Of a stretch of DNA of 64,000 nt, positions 14,001 to 26,738 are shown piece by piece. Source of the stretch: Opisthocomus hoazin (taxonomy: Eukaryota > Chordata > Aves > Opisthocomiformes > Opisthocomidae); NCBI RefSeq assembly GCF_030867145.1, contig NC_134431.1, positions 9,067,089 to 9,131,088 of the forward strand, written 5' to 3'. A program made the translations under genes and the position numbers. Below the pieces are notes generated by a model. The model did no database searches. It was not told the origin of the DNA and saw nothing but the letters and a program-made list of their open reading frames with translations. How positions within the stretch are numbered: the first letter of the stretch is position 1; every line of letters starts with the position of its first letter.

Positions 14001-15483
14001 CCTTCTGTCATCAACAGGGATGTGAGCATACACCACCCTTTCTCAAATGAAATAGATGATGCTCCTTGTCAGCCAGAGGAAGGAAGATGTGACCACTGCA
14101 TCTATCTGCATTCTTGTCACAGATGTTTTGTGCACAGTAGCAAGAAACGCTCCAAGTGAAAGTTTTTATAAGGAAAGGGGGGAAAAAACTTCTCTACTTC
14201 ACACACCAAGATCTATCAAAGAACGTTTGCAGAAAGGGAATTTTGAATTAATTTAGGGAGAGCTTAAGAAGAAAATACAACACCAAAGATTGAGCTCTTC
14301 AGAGATTAAAGAGACTGGGCCTTTATCAACCACCTAGTACCAAACTCTGCAAGTTCACAAATGAACTATACCTGCAAGTGATGGAAGCAATGAGCACGCA
14401 TCAGGCTGCTGCAAGGCAATTCAAGAGTATAACTTGGAATATGTTGATTTTGTGATCTGCTTTATCTGTTCCACTATCTTTTTGCTTAATTGATTTTCAC
14501 TTTCTTATCTGTTGAGATCAAGCATCCCAGTTTTGTTTCCCCCATCACCAGCTAAAGGGACTTACCAGGCTAGGCTTCTTTGGTTTGAACAGTGAGACGG
14601 GTCCAGGTATGATTGGAGAACTTCATTTACCCTGCCCAGCCAGCAATTACATCTGACAGACTTTCTGGCTGCCACAAGTCTTTCAGAGCCTCCCCATCCT
14701 AGCAGAGCAGCAGCTTCCATGCTAACCCGAAAAGGCTGGGCCAGACAGCCAAGAACTCATGCTTTTATCATCTCCTGCATTTCTTTTAGTTGAAATAGAC
14801 CAGTTTTGGTTTTCGCTGCAGAAAAACCTCTTAGGAAAGGTCTTTTCTTTCATGCATATTCACAGCTTTGTGCCAGGATCTAATGAGACTCTGAACCAAA
14901 GCTGACACAGTCGGTCTCAGACAGAATAATCTCTTCTCGCAGTGCACTCGAGTGCTTTTTGGACTGGTTTCCTTTCTCTCTATAGGTGATCTTAATGAGA
15001 CAGATGTTGTCAGATTCCTCCTTTGTCTGACAGGCTTTTTTTTTTTTTCTTGGCTCTCTGTTTTCTGAACAATAATTCAAAAGTTGGCATTTCTGGGGGA
15101 CTTCCCAAATTTCTGACCACACTCCCCACAGGACTGCATTCCAGCATAAAATCCCAGCCATTTCCTGTTCTTCTGCCACAACGAGTAAACAAGCCCCCTA
15201 AAAGATCAGCATTTATAGGGAGGAGCTGTGGGTAATCTGCTGGCAAATGACTGCAGTTAAGTGCAATTTTATATTTATGAGGAACTCTCTTCTCATGATA
15301 AAAGACAGGTATTTTTCCTACTTACTATACAGTTAAGAATGACATCTAGCTGAGCATTTTATTACAATCTGATAGCCAGAACTATCCTTAGAGGAATAAA
15401 ATTACCTGTTACAATCCCTATGAAGAGCCTGGCAATTAGAAGCAATTAAGATCCTTGTTAGCCTTTCACAGCTTTCACCCAGC

Positions 15484-15680
15484 TGCGTGCTCCAGCCTCC
15501 TGACTATCTTAGTGGCCCTTCACTGCACTCCCTCCAGTTTACTACTGTCTTCAGCTGGGGAGCCCAGAACCAGCATTTGACTCCAGGAGGGGTCACACAC
15601 CTGTGGAGCAGGGGGGAATTGCCATGTTCTCCAACTTGCTGGCTGTGCTTTTATTAACACAGCCTGATGTGCCTTCATCA
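15484..15680 (-). mobile_element. CR1 LINE fragment, minus orientation
   Basis: Read on the plus strand, the order of words follows the reverse complement of the CR1 region several hundred bases from its 3' end: CCAGCCTCCTGAC, GCCCTTCACTGCACTCCCTCCAG, GGGGAGCCCAGAACCAGCAT, CTCCAGGAGGGGTCAC, then GCTGGCTGTGCTTTTATTAACACAGCC. It lacks the terminal octamer, so it is an internal piece. Divergence from the usual words is noticeable, suggesting an old insertion. It encodes nothing intact. Confidence 0.7.
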
Positions 15681-18375
15681 CCTTTGTGTTCATCATTCCT
15701 TACCTCTTCTTGCTTTCCCTGTGAAGAGATTCCTCCAATCAAAGACATTTTTCATATGCTTTTTATATTTGCATTGTACAAAAAAAAGGTTCATAAAATG
15801 AGGTGTTATTGCTTTTGAAACTATCATCTCACAGTTTTTGCAAAACTTCAGCCTTAATTTAGGCTACTTTGCAGATATAGTCTGGTTCTAGGAAAGCCTA
15901 AAGGAATTGAAATGGGGCCCAAAATTGAGGGCTTGAGCAAATGTTAGACAGCTGCATACATCTTTCCAAAGTAAAACAGATACTGAATGTAGCTGCTTGG
16001 AAATGAGGATTTTCTGCTTCTGCTATGCTTGTCATTTTGCAAGTTCTTATTGTTTTATTTATCAGTTTGGACGCACCTGACCTTGTCTGTTCCATCTCGA
16101 AAACCTCCTTGTGCAGAGCCAGCAGCTGGGCAACTGGCCCGCTCACAGCCCCGTGCAAAGCAATCAAAAAACCCAACAAGTCTGTAGATATGTTTGTTTC
16201 AGACACCGTTTAAGCAAAAAGATGGGGCAAAAACACTTAGTGAGGTTCACCAACCTTCACCAGAACAGTTGCTCAGCTCACTATCACTGCTGTGCTGTGG
16301 CTCTCTCTGACCTGACCACCCTGTCTCCTTCCCCCCAGTTGCCCCTTTGATGTCCTTACCTCACCAAGATGGAGCAGTAAACTCGTCTGGGTAAAAAAAC
16401 ACCCTGTAGGAAAAATGAAGAAAAAAGTCACTCTTTGTACAAATTTCTATCCTGGTGATGAAAATGTTAAATGAAAACATGCCTCCCCTCTGACCATGAG
16501 AAGATGCCAAACACCCAGTCTCTTTTCCCTGCCCCTGCCCTGCACAGTGCCTGCAGTGTGGTTTTGGGAGCTCTCCCCTCCACATGGCCAGCCAATGTAA
16601 GAACCCTACGGAGCTCTGCCTGTGCACCCTAACCCTGCCCCGGGAAGCCCTCTCAGGTACTCACCAGAGGACTCGGTGTCCCTTCAATCTGTCTTCAGGT
16701 ATCTGGATGGTATCTTCATTCTCTTTAAATGTGGATCAAAAAAAAAGCCCCTTGGATGCAAACACACCTGAGCTGCTGAGGAGAGTTGACCTGGCTTTTC
16801 CTTCTGCTCTTGTTTTCCAGGCTGGTGACACCATCCACCTCCAAGCTACACCACGTGTGGTCTTGTCCTCTTCTTATCCACTGCCTTCCATACATACTTG
16901 GACAGTAATGTTAAGAGGGACTTTATTTCCTCTGCAAGACAAAAGGTAGGTGCCCTGGTCAGGTGCAGAGGTCAGCCAAAGGAAGCCCATGGCACTGGTG
17001 GTGCCAGCCAAACCCTGTGCCCTGCTCAGGAAGGAGATCTGGCTCTGCTCAAGGCCTCTGGCCTCATCAAGAGTGAAAATTGAGATTGGATGCCATCTTG
17101 TGCCATCCTGTCCCCTGGAGCAGGGGGGCTGGCAGGGGCTGGCGAGGGACTGACCAGGGTCACCCCAGTCCTGGCCGCACCAGAGCTCCTGGGAGTAAAG
17201 CCTGGCCTTGGATGGAGCTCTAGCCCTGCACCCTCCAGGGACCACAACCATTAATCTCATTTCTGTCACCAGTCAGGACAGCATTGCCAGGGCCAGTTCT
17301 CAGCTGCCCTGCAACAAGGACAGTCTTTTGCACTAGGGAAAAGTATCTTCAAAATGCCTTTAAACCAGAACAACAGAAGTCCACATCCACTTTGCAACTG
17401 GTAAATGAAAATGCAAGCATTGAGGAAACAGAGGATCAGTCCTCTCGTGCACAGTAAACAACTTCCCCACCCCCAGGATCATCCCTTAGCTCCTCTCTCT
17501 TTAAATCATCAGTGTCACAGTGGAAAAACCAGAAGGACTCAGTCCCTTAAAGCTCTTTCCTCTTTTTGCCTGTCGTTTAATTAAATTATCCTATAATGAA
17601 ATCTTTCCCTAATGAGTCAGTGTTCAATAATTTATTAGACACTGAAGCCCTGCTTGGAGTCTCATCAATTATGTATCACAGCACCAGGCACTTTCAATCA
17701 CTCTTTTTTCATTTCTCATTCACTTCATTAAAAGCCCCAGTCTTGCTGCTTCTAGGTTTCAATTCACTTGCCCAGACTTCGAGGTCACCTCATTGATACC
17801 TGTTCTGCCCAGCGCTCACCAACAGATGTGTGTGTGTGTGCCTGTGTCAGCTGGTCTAAAATTACAGGTGGCATCTGTGTACATGTCTGTGCACGCGTGT
17901 GCCAGAGCATGGCTACCTGCCTTTCTGCCTGTGAGCAAGAATGTGCATTTATCACAGATTCATACAGATTGTCACATAGGCATGTGTATGTATGTATGTT
18001 TGGAGATTTATAAAATCCATATATGTGTAGGTCTGTTTCTGTCAACACTTGCACATCTACATCTATGAGGTTATATTTGCTTATGTATCCACACAGGTGT
18101 ATACCAATACTGGCATTGGTGCCCATGCCAGTGTGACGGCACACTCTTCTAACTGCAGTGAACAACTTCATCTTATTCCAGCATCTTTTTCATTTTTGTT
18201 CTCCTTAAAACAATAGTACATATAACCTGTAGGAATCAGTCAGGAAATACTATACATCAGCTGTGAAGATAATGAGTTTGTATCCACTGAAGTGATCAGG
18301 AAGGGACTACCAGGTACACATTGCTGCAGTCCTGACCGTCACCCACCGAGTAATTTGGGGAAGGAGCTGACTCTT
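15681..18375. other. Non-coding DNA, no gene seen
   Basis: Frames at 16,584-16,949 (plus) and 16,874-17,269 (minus) overlap head-on and match no family I know. The region near 16.5-17.3 kb is somewhat richer in GC than its surroundings but has few CpG. A TG-rich tract near 17.8-18.0 kb is listed separately. Confidence 0.55.
17827..18000. repeat. TG-rich tract with microsatellite cores
   Basis: It opens with (TG)7 at 17,827-17,840 and ends with GTATGTATGTATGT at 17,986-17,999. Between them lie many GTGTG, CACGCGTGTG and CATGT words. It looks like a decayed purine-pyrimidine alternating tract, a type that can adopt left-handed DNA. Overlapping frames on both strands here are an effect of the low-complexity composition. 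Confidence 0.6.
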
Positions 18376-18547
18376 CACAGAATCACAGAATCACAGAATG
18401 GCAGGGTTGGAAGGGACCTCCGTGGGTCATCTAGTCCAACCCCCCTGCCGAAGCAGGGTCACCTACAGCAGGCTGCACAGGACCTTGTCCAGGCGGGTCT
18501 TGAATATCTCCAGAGAAGGAGACTCCACAACCTCCCTGGGCAGCCTG
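18376..18547 (-). mobile_element. CR1 LINE, 3'-end fragment, minus orientation
   Basis: The plus strand begins with three linked copies of the reverse-complement octamer (CACAGAAT), then GGCAGGGTTGGAAGGGACCT, the CATCTAGTCCAACCC block, GAAGCAGGGTCACCT, and the GGAGACTCCACAACCTCCCT block. This is the standard CR1 3' tail on the minus strand. Three clean octamer copies and an almost undamaged body suggest a younger copy than the 6.2 and 15.5 kb fragments. Similarity fades after the GGGCAGCCTG word. Confidence 0.92.
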
Positions 18548-19897
18548 AGGCTTCCCGTCCCATTCACCATCAGCCCTGTGCAGCCTGTAGAGCACTAAGC
18601 CTTTATACAGACCAAGCGCCCTTAGTTACACCGCAGTAGTTCTGGAGTCGGTAACTCCACTGACTACTTATCCTTGGGAGCATTTTTCTGTGAAGATTTG
18701 TATAAAGTACACAGCTATGAAACACTGAGTCTAGAGGAACCATTTCCCCAAAGAACTGTTGACCTTGGAAGAGTTGTTCTAAAACTACTCCCATTTGCTC
18801 CAGCTTGTTTCATGAAGTCTTCTCAGTTACCATAAAACCATAATTTGTTTAGTCTCCAGTTTGGGAGCAGAGAGTCAAGCTCATTTGTTTCTAACCCGCA
18901 TGGTGCCCTTGGTAGTCCTGGTGTGCTGGTGCTCAGGAGAGCCGAGAGGTCTGGAGCAGGTGAAGTCCCTGGCTCCACACACCTGCATCAGGAGCACGGC
19001 TCAGTGTGATGACACTGGCAGTAGCAGAGCAGATCTGATGTTGAACTGATGCTGTCCTGCAGAGGTACAGAGTTACTTGAATTCTTTTCCCGAGCAAAGC
19101 CATGTTTAGTCCGTACCTGAATTTGGGCACACTGAAGCACCACCGATTTATCACAATGTTTTAAGGTCTCCTGCAATTGCTGGTAGGGATTCTCCAACCA
19201 CAGCAGGTATGCTTTTTCAGTTTCAAAATTACGCTTTTTACCATAGCCAGTTGGAAAAGAAGACCAGAGAAACCATGGTGCTGGCTTTGTTTCACTAGAG
19301 TCAAGTTCTGACTTTGTACCACTTCCCAGCTATTCCAAGAGAGAAACAGAGACCCACAGCACATGCACTGGGTCCCTGCATGTTCTCAGTCACCAGTCTC
19401 AGACTGATCAGGAGGAACCTAGTGCAGAGGTAATTCCTTCTCCTCCTCTGAACAGCCAGCACAGTCTTAGCACAGCCTGGTGCTGCTCCATCTGACCACT
19501 GCCTTTGTTAGAGCGGGGCTGCTCCTGGCCCTGGTGACACGGGGTGGGGATAGTGCTGCTCCCGCTTACCAGTGTTTCCAAGGATGGGAAAATCACACTC
19601 ACTCACATGTACACCCATTTGCATTTCGAATACTTAACTAGACAGCTGTACATGGGAAAGATTTTTTTGATCAATTCATGCCCCAAAGCACAAAATTTGA
19701 TTTTCTTCTTAATTATCCTATCAAGCATTTCTAAAAGAGATGTTAACTGTAACAATCTCATCAGGCCTTTCAAAAAATCTATTGTGATTTTAGAGGGTCT
19801 TTCTTTACCTCAAATTGTTCCGTTCAAAGTGAACACTTGTGCACAACCACAGTAAGAGAATCTGTAAGACACCAATAAAACACATTTTACTAATTAA

Positions 19898-19928
<31 letters not shown>

Positions 19929-21479
19929 AGATGCAGCCTTCCAAAACAACCCTGTATTGGTGTCACTGGAACCCTGTGTTGCTCATCAATAAATATTCTG
20001 TGTCAATAGGCCATTAAGTATTAATTCCAGCACTGGCCATTTGAGAACTTTACATCAACACTCTTGTTATTTTACACATTGCTCCTCATCTTATTAAGTG
20101 ACTTGCACTATGGACAAGAGCACAGTCTCACAAATGAGTTCACGTCAATAATGCACAGGACACCACCTCCGATAAGGAGGGGGGAGAATTGCAAGAAAAT
20201 GAATGTGTCTGGGGCTATCGTGAGTATTTATTTACATTGAGAAGAAAGAGAATCCACTCTTGAAGAGCTTATTGTATTACCTAAGCTGAACTTCCAACAT
20301 ATGTTCACTCTCAACCACATTCTGGCTTCATTTTTTTTATCCTGCAAGCAAATTTGGTGTTAGTGAAAGATGCCAGACTGACGAGCAGAGTTCCCTGCTC
20401 GCTGCGCAGGCTGATGCCCAGATGAGCTCCTCTCTGGGCTCTGCTCCCTGCTGCTACCTGATGCAGGCAGATGATTTCCAGGGTGAGAACTGAGCTTGCG
20501 GATCCAGCCCTGTAGTACTATCAAAGAGTATCACCTCCAGGAATGCATCCTCCAGAATAAGAGAGACAACAAGGGGATAGTTTAGTAGTTTTGATTCTCA
20601 CCCTTTTCTTCAACGGTATCTTGCAGCTAAAATGCATTAACTGCAAAAAGCAGGAGTGACATTTTATTTTAATGGTGAAAAATTGTGCATCAATAAACAG
20701 TGTTTTTTCTAGTGATTTTAACATGCTGAAAATTGTTCCTCCCAACAAATTCTCTCCAGGTGCCTAATTTATGAACTCAACTCAAACCCTGACCTGTTGA
20801 TTTTAACCTGATTCTTCTGTAAGTCACCCTAGAAATATTTTGATTCCCCAACTGGCTTTACTCTTCCTTCCAAGTAACAGTTGTACAAGTCCACAGAGCT
20901 ACTCCAAGCAATTACTCAACTGGACAAAGTAAGAAATACAATATCCTGTATCCAGCTACTAGAGATGTCCCTATAGAATTCCTCAGGCTGTTACAGAAGG
21001 TGACTGACAAAGTTTTGAAAAGTCCTATTAGTGACGTATATGGTGAGACTGAAGGGGAAAAATACTCACTTCTTGTTCTAACTCTACAGAGAAATAGAAG
21101 TGAGGGAGTAAGCAAAGAACAGAGATTTGCAGTAGGTGTCACAAGCATGTGGCAATGTGGCAGCCAGACAAACATGTGCACACACAGATAGAATTGAATA
21201 ATAATGAAGTGGCAATTGCTACTCTGCGATTGTATGGCTCTAATTCCTGGAATTTAGTTGGCCAGAATTCAGCAGGAATTGGTGTGTCTTTGATGGACAG
21301 AAATGATGACAGTGCAACAGCTGTGCTCTCTTGCAAACTACGTAATGATATTCAGGTTTAATGGCTCTTTGGTTTGATTCCCAATAGCAACTATCCTATT
21401 ATCCGTGGTCGAGACAGGTTAGCACCTGCTAAAAGCAATTTCTCATAAATTCGTTCATGTCAGCTCTTGAATGGCTGCT
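18548..21479. other. Non-coding DNA, no gene seen
   Basis: No recognisable exon. The one notable structure is the AATAAA plus A22 pair near 19.9 kb (separate entry). The 103-residue frame at 19,544-19,855 lies just upstream of that pair but has no recognised domain. Confidence 0.55.
19874..19929 (+). other. AATAAA followed by A22: possible retrocopy tail
   Basis: An AATAAA hexamer at 19,874-19,879 lies about 28 bases upstream of an uninterrupted A22 run (19,908-19,929). That is the spacing of a polyadenylation signal from the start of a poly(A) tail, so a reverse-transcribed mRNA 3' end is possible. Against this, the upstream sequence is not one I recognise, I see no clear target-site duplication, and A-runs of 13-14 occur elsewhere in the window without such a signal. 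It may simply be an expanded A-tract. Confidence 0.3.
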
Positions 21480-21665
21480 GCTTAAGCCCAAGGTCTGCCC
21501 GTAGCCCGCCGCAGCAGCCCTGCTGGTGCAGATGGCCATCTCCCCGCAGCTGCGCGCTGGAACGGGGCAGCCCAGCAGAACAATCGAGGCAGTGTGCGAG
21601 CTCTGTCAGGTTGTGCGGGGCGTTTGCACGGGGATCCACACCTGTGCTGCGCAGATGGTCAATGT
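21480..21665. promoter_or_regulatory. Small CpG cluster
   Basis: About a dozen or more CpG occur in under 200 bp (for example CCCGCCGCAG, GCTGCGCGCTGG, GTGCGGGGCGTTTGCACGGGG), far above the flanks. Frames of 144 residues (plus, 21,467-21,901) and 128 residues (minus, 21,460-21,846) are both open across it, which is what GC-rich DNA does by chance. I cannot tell a regulatory element from an old coding or retroviral remnant. Confidence 0.3.
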
Positions 21666-24600
21666 GCTCCTTCCCTCTGGGGACTGCAGGGGAGGAGTGC
21701 GCAGTGCTCCTTTTGCATCTAAACCTGGGTATCCCAGCAGCCACACTTAGGAGAGGGGTCAGCAGGCCTGGCTCACTGCAGGAGGCAGAGCCCACACCTT
21801 GCACTAGGTCCCTGAGCAGCCCAAGGGAATTATTTGTGTCTGGCACTGGGAAATGTGTCCTCTGTCAGGGGTCAGCAGGTCCATGGCTCGGACTTGACTG
21901 ATGCGTAAAGTAGAGCTCACCCAGCCATGCCAGATTCTTGCTCAACATTGGCCATTATTTTTATATAGCATATTTCTCATCCAGCACTTGGCAGAAGATC
22001 CTGGACTCTCCTTTACCAAGCATCTGAGGCCAAAGTCAGCCCTAAGTTAATGCCACTGTGAAGAGAAGGATGGTCCTTGTGTTAGGAACAAAATTTGAAT
22101 CACTCAGCTGTAAAAACACAGGTCTGCCTCCAGTTGTCCCTGCCCTTTGGCTGCCAGGGATTAACACATTCTTCATGCCCTTTGCATAGACCCACGCGTG
22201 TCTATTTGTGCCCATTCCATGTGCAACTCCAGAGACAGCACCATACAACGAGACCCACGAGCAACAGCTTTGCAAGCAGAGCTGCTGGCATTGACCTTGG
22301 TGCGGACAAGCCCTTTGCAGGATGCCACACACAGATGGAACATTTCCTCGACACAGACAGACCTTATATTACACAGAGTCCAGCAGGTCACTGTAAGTGC
22401 TTTGAATCAACGAGGCATCTCACGAGAGTCCGTGCAGGCCCCTGAACTGGGATGAAACCTGATCACGGCGCTCAATGTGTTACAACAATTTTTCAACTGC
22501 ATTGAAAACAAGGGGGCTACGGGGCAAGCAGTTGTCTCTCTTGAGGAAATCGACAGAAAAGAATGAGGTTTACATGAGGTTTGTTCAGGATCATCAAACT
22601 AGGATTTGAACAGACCAAAATGAAAAGTAACAGTCGTGAACAGGGGGAAGTAACAAAACTTCATGCCAGTCAGTTGGCTGACAGTGGTCAGAGCAGGAGT
22701 GATCAGCGCGACACATTTGCCAGTTGTGGAGATTTCATTGACCTGTCATCACAGAGCAGCATTTCCTGCAGATGCCACACTTACCACATTGCAGACCAGT
22801 GAGCCTGGTTTTCATGTGTGCTCCTGGGCTCCAGCCCTTCCCATCCCAGCCAGTGGCGACTGCGGGAAGCCTGTACAGCCTGCCCAAAGGAGGCACTGGG
22901 GCTACTGGGAAACAGTACCTTTTTCTCCACCTCCATTATCGCACCTATTTTTATGCATTTTATAACTCTAGACTTCCTTTTCTATTTCAGACAGTTTTGT
23001 TACTGCCTTTGTTTTCATTTCCAGAGGATAATTTTCTCTTCATTTTTTCCCCTGCATATGTTCTTCCTACACAGTGTTTCTCATTTATCTTTTCTGCTCA
23101 GTCCCATCACCTCCTCTGCTCTTGAAACCACAGATTTCCCCAGCTCCTTCTTCCTCCTTATTTGTAGACAGCTTCTATTTTTAACACAGCAATTTCTTTA
23201 GCTGTTGGACGATGTACTAAACACTGCCCAAAGCCTTAGGTTTCCACCTAAAGGGAGGCTGAGCAGACCCTTTACCCTTCCTTGGGGGTAGAGATAAGGC
23301 TACACACTTTGCAGGCAAATCATGGACGACTCACTAAGCAGTTTCAAATTCATGTCAGCTAACAACCAAACTGAACTGGCACGCCTTCATTCATAAAAGT
23401 GGCAATGACTCTCGAGAAAGACGTTACATGTCATATTTTACTGAGGAAAGAATTGACCATTGAGCAGACCTTAGAACCCGTTATGGTGGTGTGCGTACAC
23501 ATAGGTGCAGAGCCCCAGGCAGACATCACTCCTGCAAAACCCTGTTTTCAACAATCCAATTTCTCACCAGTTGAACCCCAGCAACAGCACATGCTAGCAA
23601 GCATACAGCATGGATGCTCAGGGGTTAAATAGTCACAGGGTTAAGTGCCCTGACCAAGCAGGACAGCACTTGCCATCCAACAGACTCAGTTGTCTGAATA
23701 ACAAAAAGTAACCTGGAAAGCTGGAAAAAGGTATGAGAATCAATGGAGGAAAGTCACGGTCAGCAAGAGTATAAAGACCTCAGTGTACAGGACCAGACAG
23801 CGTGAAAAAAAACAGAAAAAACCTACCAGAGCCAACTTCATCTGTCACAGGCAAGCTGATTACAATCGATAGACACTTAATGGTCTCTCAGAATCCCATC
23901 TGGGCAATTAGCAATAGCATTAAGCAAGAGAAGATGTATTGTAAGTCTGTTTCGTCAGTGGAAGTGACAGAAAAGAGAAACAAGAAACCAAATTACATTT
24001 TTAGATCCAAATTCTTCTCTCATTAATACTGCATGAAACCTACTGCCGCTGGTAAAAATGGAACAAAATGTCAAAGTTTTACTTTTCTTTCTACAATTTT
24101 CCAAGTAATTTTTTTTGGTTTAAATTAAAAAATCTCAGTCTCAGTTTCAAATTGTAATAAAACCTATCAAAGTCAGGAGGTAAATATGAGAGCCAATGAA
24201 GGAAAGAGTGGCCTTTGCAGCATTCCTTTTACAATCAAATAAATCAAAAATAATGATTTTGAATGTCCCGAACTTCATTAAAATCAAAGACCAGTATTCA
24301 CATTTTCACTTTCTCAACCCTAAAATGCAGCAGGTACCATCCCAGCTTTCTGAGGATAGAAAATTTTATATTATATAAATACAATATTCACTAAAAATAA
24401 CTGAAAAGGAAAGTTTTCTGTACACCTTTTATTTTGTTCATGGGAAACACCAAAGAATATTGTGTTAATCAGGCAAAAGTACTTAATGTGCTCTCAGTTT
24501 TATTAAATATGACACTGCTGCATCATGAATGACAAAATTATATGTCTGCAAGTCATATAACTAAATTACTGTCTTCACTATGATCTCAGGACACCTTTCT

Positions 24601-26285
24601 TGAGAAATGGAGTAGATCCAGCATCTTGCACAACCTTAGTCTGTTTTCCTAAATTTTTCTCCTGCAATTCAGATGACCCACTGTTGTGCAAATTCTGACC
24701 TGTGATTTCATAGAAAATAAAGACTAAGGTTGTTGTTGGATTGGGATAATATTTCCTATTACAAATTGTGCTCCTTTAGTGCCTACCAATCCAGATCTTC
24801 CAAAAATAACAGAGAAAGTAAATTACGACTATGTGAAGTTCCTCTGTGAGCTGTGCTTAATTATTGTTGCACAAGCAAAATAGGAATCTGTGCACACGGC
24901 TGACAAACTGGGTGCACTCTTGCATTAAAACTAATTACCTATTTTCTGTGTCATCAGTGAACTTACATTGATGAGACAAATTATCATACAGAAGTCAAGC
25001 CTATAATATAGAAAATCAATTCTGAAGGCTTTTTTATCAGCTCAAGACTTCAGCGAGTCTGTCAGAGAGTACAGTGTTAGGCTTCATAAATTTTGTCAAG
25101 TTATTAGCACCTTTCTATATCCAAGCGGGGATACTAGGATCAAATTTGCAGCAGATGCTTTTAACTTAATCCATGGAATTCTGCAGACAAAACAGACAAA
25201 TTGCACAAACATATGTCAATTTGCCAATGGAAAGCTATATCCTGTCTACACATAACTTATGTTGAGCAATTAAAAAGAACTGGTGAAATACGCATTCCTT
25301 ATGCATTTGGTCCATGGCGTATCTATGGATTGGAGATTATAATCTCAAAATGATAGAGAAAGAAAACACCACAGCTCTGAGCATGCTAAACCTGTATTAT
25401 GGTAACTTATTGCATCACTTGCTGGTGTAACAGAAACTCCTTTGAGCTCAGCGTTGCCCCTCTAAGAATCACATTACATTTTAAACCTGCAGTGCTACTA
25501 TTTTTCTTATCTTTGATCTACTGTATGAAGCAATTTTAAATCTGTCTTGAGTAGATCTGTTTTCAACAAACTTTTTAACTATTGCACTGGTGGTGAGCTC
25601 TCAATGCCAGGAGCAGCAATTCACTTGTAAGTACTTCGTAAATCACTTTATCTGAAATAATTGTCTGTGAGATAGAGCCTGGGTTTCTTTGCAAAATCTT
25701 ATCTAAGAAAGAAGTCTTTATAATGGCTTTATTAAATACTGTAGAAGACTGACAGTTCTCCAAACTGACAGCCATAACAACTGAGCCACAACCACATGCC
25801 AGGAGTCAGGCCACAGTAGCAATTATATTTGGCAGGATAGGTTGCTGAAATGCTTCTAGTCATTGAATTTCTTCTTTAAAACCCCTTCCTTTCCTCTGCC
25901 ATGATGAGTTTTACAAACACATATATAAGCTGGCACTGAGACAGCTTGTAACATATTGACTGGGTTAACCAGGTCTGCCTAGAAGGGTTTTAGGTATGAA
26001 AGTGATACTGAAAGCAATCCTGAATGCTGGCTGCTCACTGCTAATTGATTTACAAAAATGTTTATGTGATTCTGATTTGATGAACATTACATGCAGTGTT
26101 AAAGGATTCATAGGACAGATTTTTACAGTTTTCCATTTGGTCTCCATTCATCAGCAGAGACAGAGATCAGACAGAAAAGGGGCAGGAGGAGAGGCAGAGA
26201 AGGACCAGGAGATCTAGCATCAGAGGCACTAAATATCAGAATAAGTTCATAATTTCCGATGGGTTAAAGGTTCCTGGGCTCCCCA
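21666..26285. other. Non-coding DNA, no gene seen
   Basis: From 22.0 to 23.2 kb there are several overlapping plus frames of 100-127 residues with low-complexity, Phe/Leu/Ser-rich products caused by a C+T-rich tract at 22,920-23,180. The rest is AT-rich. I recognise no domain, splice-site chain or repeat end. Confidence 0.55.
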
Positions 26286-26738
26286 GAACAACAGAGACAT
26301 GGACATACTGGAGCGAGCCCAGCAAAGGGTGAGCAAGTTGATTAAGGGACTGGAGTATCTGCCATAGGAAGAGATACTGAGGTCTGGGACTGTTCAGCCT
26401 GGAGAAGAGAAGCCTCCTGGGGGACCTTATTAGTGTGTACAAATATCTGATGGGAGGCAGATGAGAAGATGGATCAGTGGTATCCAGTGACAGGGCACAA
26501 GGCAACGGGCACAAAATCAGAGAGAAAGAATTCCATTAAAACATATGAAAACCTCCTTTTTTACACTGAGTGTGGTCACACACTGGACCAGGTTGACCAG
26601 AGATGTTGTGAAGATACGCAAAACCCAACTGGACATGGCCTTGAGCAACCTGCGCTGGCCAACCCTGCTTTGAGATGAGGCTGCATTACATGATCCCCAG
26701 AGATCCCTTCTACCCTCAGCACTGCTGTGATTCTGCTA
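26286..26738 (+). mobile_element. CR1 LINE, ~450-bp 3' fragment
   Basis: This is the longest CR1 piece in the window. In order on the plus strand are ATACTGGAGCGAGCCCAGCA, GACTGTTCAGCCTGGAGAAG, the GGGGACCTTATTAGTGTGTAC block, CCAGTGACAGGGCACAAGG, a GAGATGTTGTG block, GCAACCTGCGCTGGCCAACC, ACATGATCCCCAGAGATCCC and the terminal CTGTGATTCTG. These follow the known order of the avian CR1 3' region and end at the 3' octamer. Internal deletions and substitutions are evident, and no intact reading frame remains. Confidence 0.92.

Larger units (their letters stand above)
6333..15483. other. Long non-coding stretch, no gene seen
   Basis: About 9 kb with no recognisable protein-coding exon. Open frames, such as 10,246-10,601 plus and 11,971-12,363 minus, have no known domain and no codon pattern that stands out. 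The stretch includes a CA/TG microsatellite near 7.6 kb and a possible ancient CR1/L3 scrap near 8.05 kb, both listed separately. Otherwise I see nothing that needs a gene. Confidence 0.55.
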
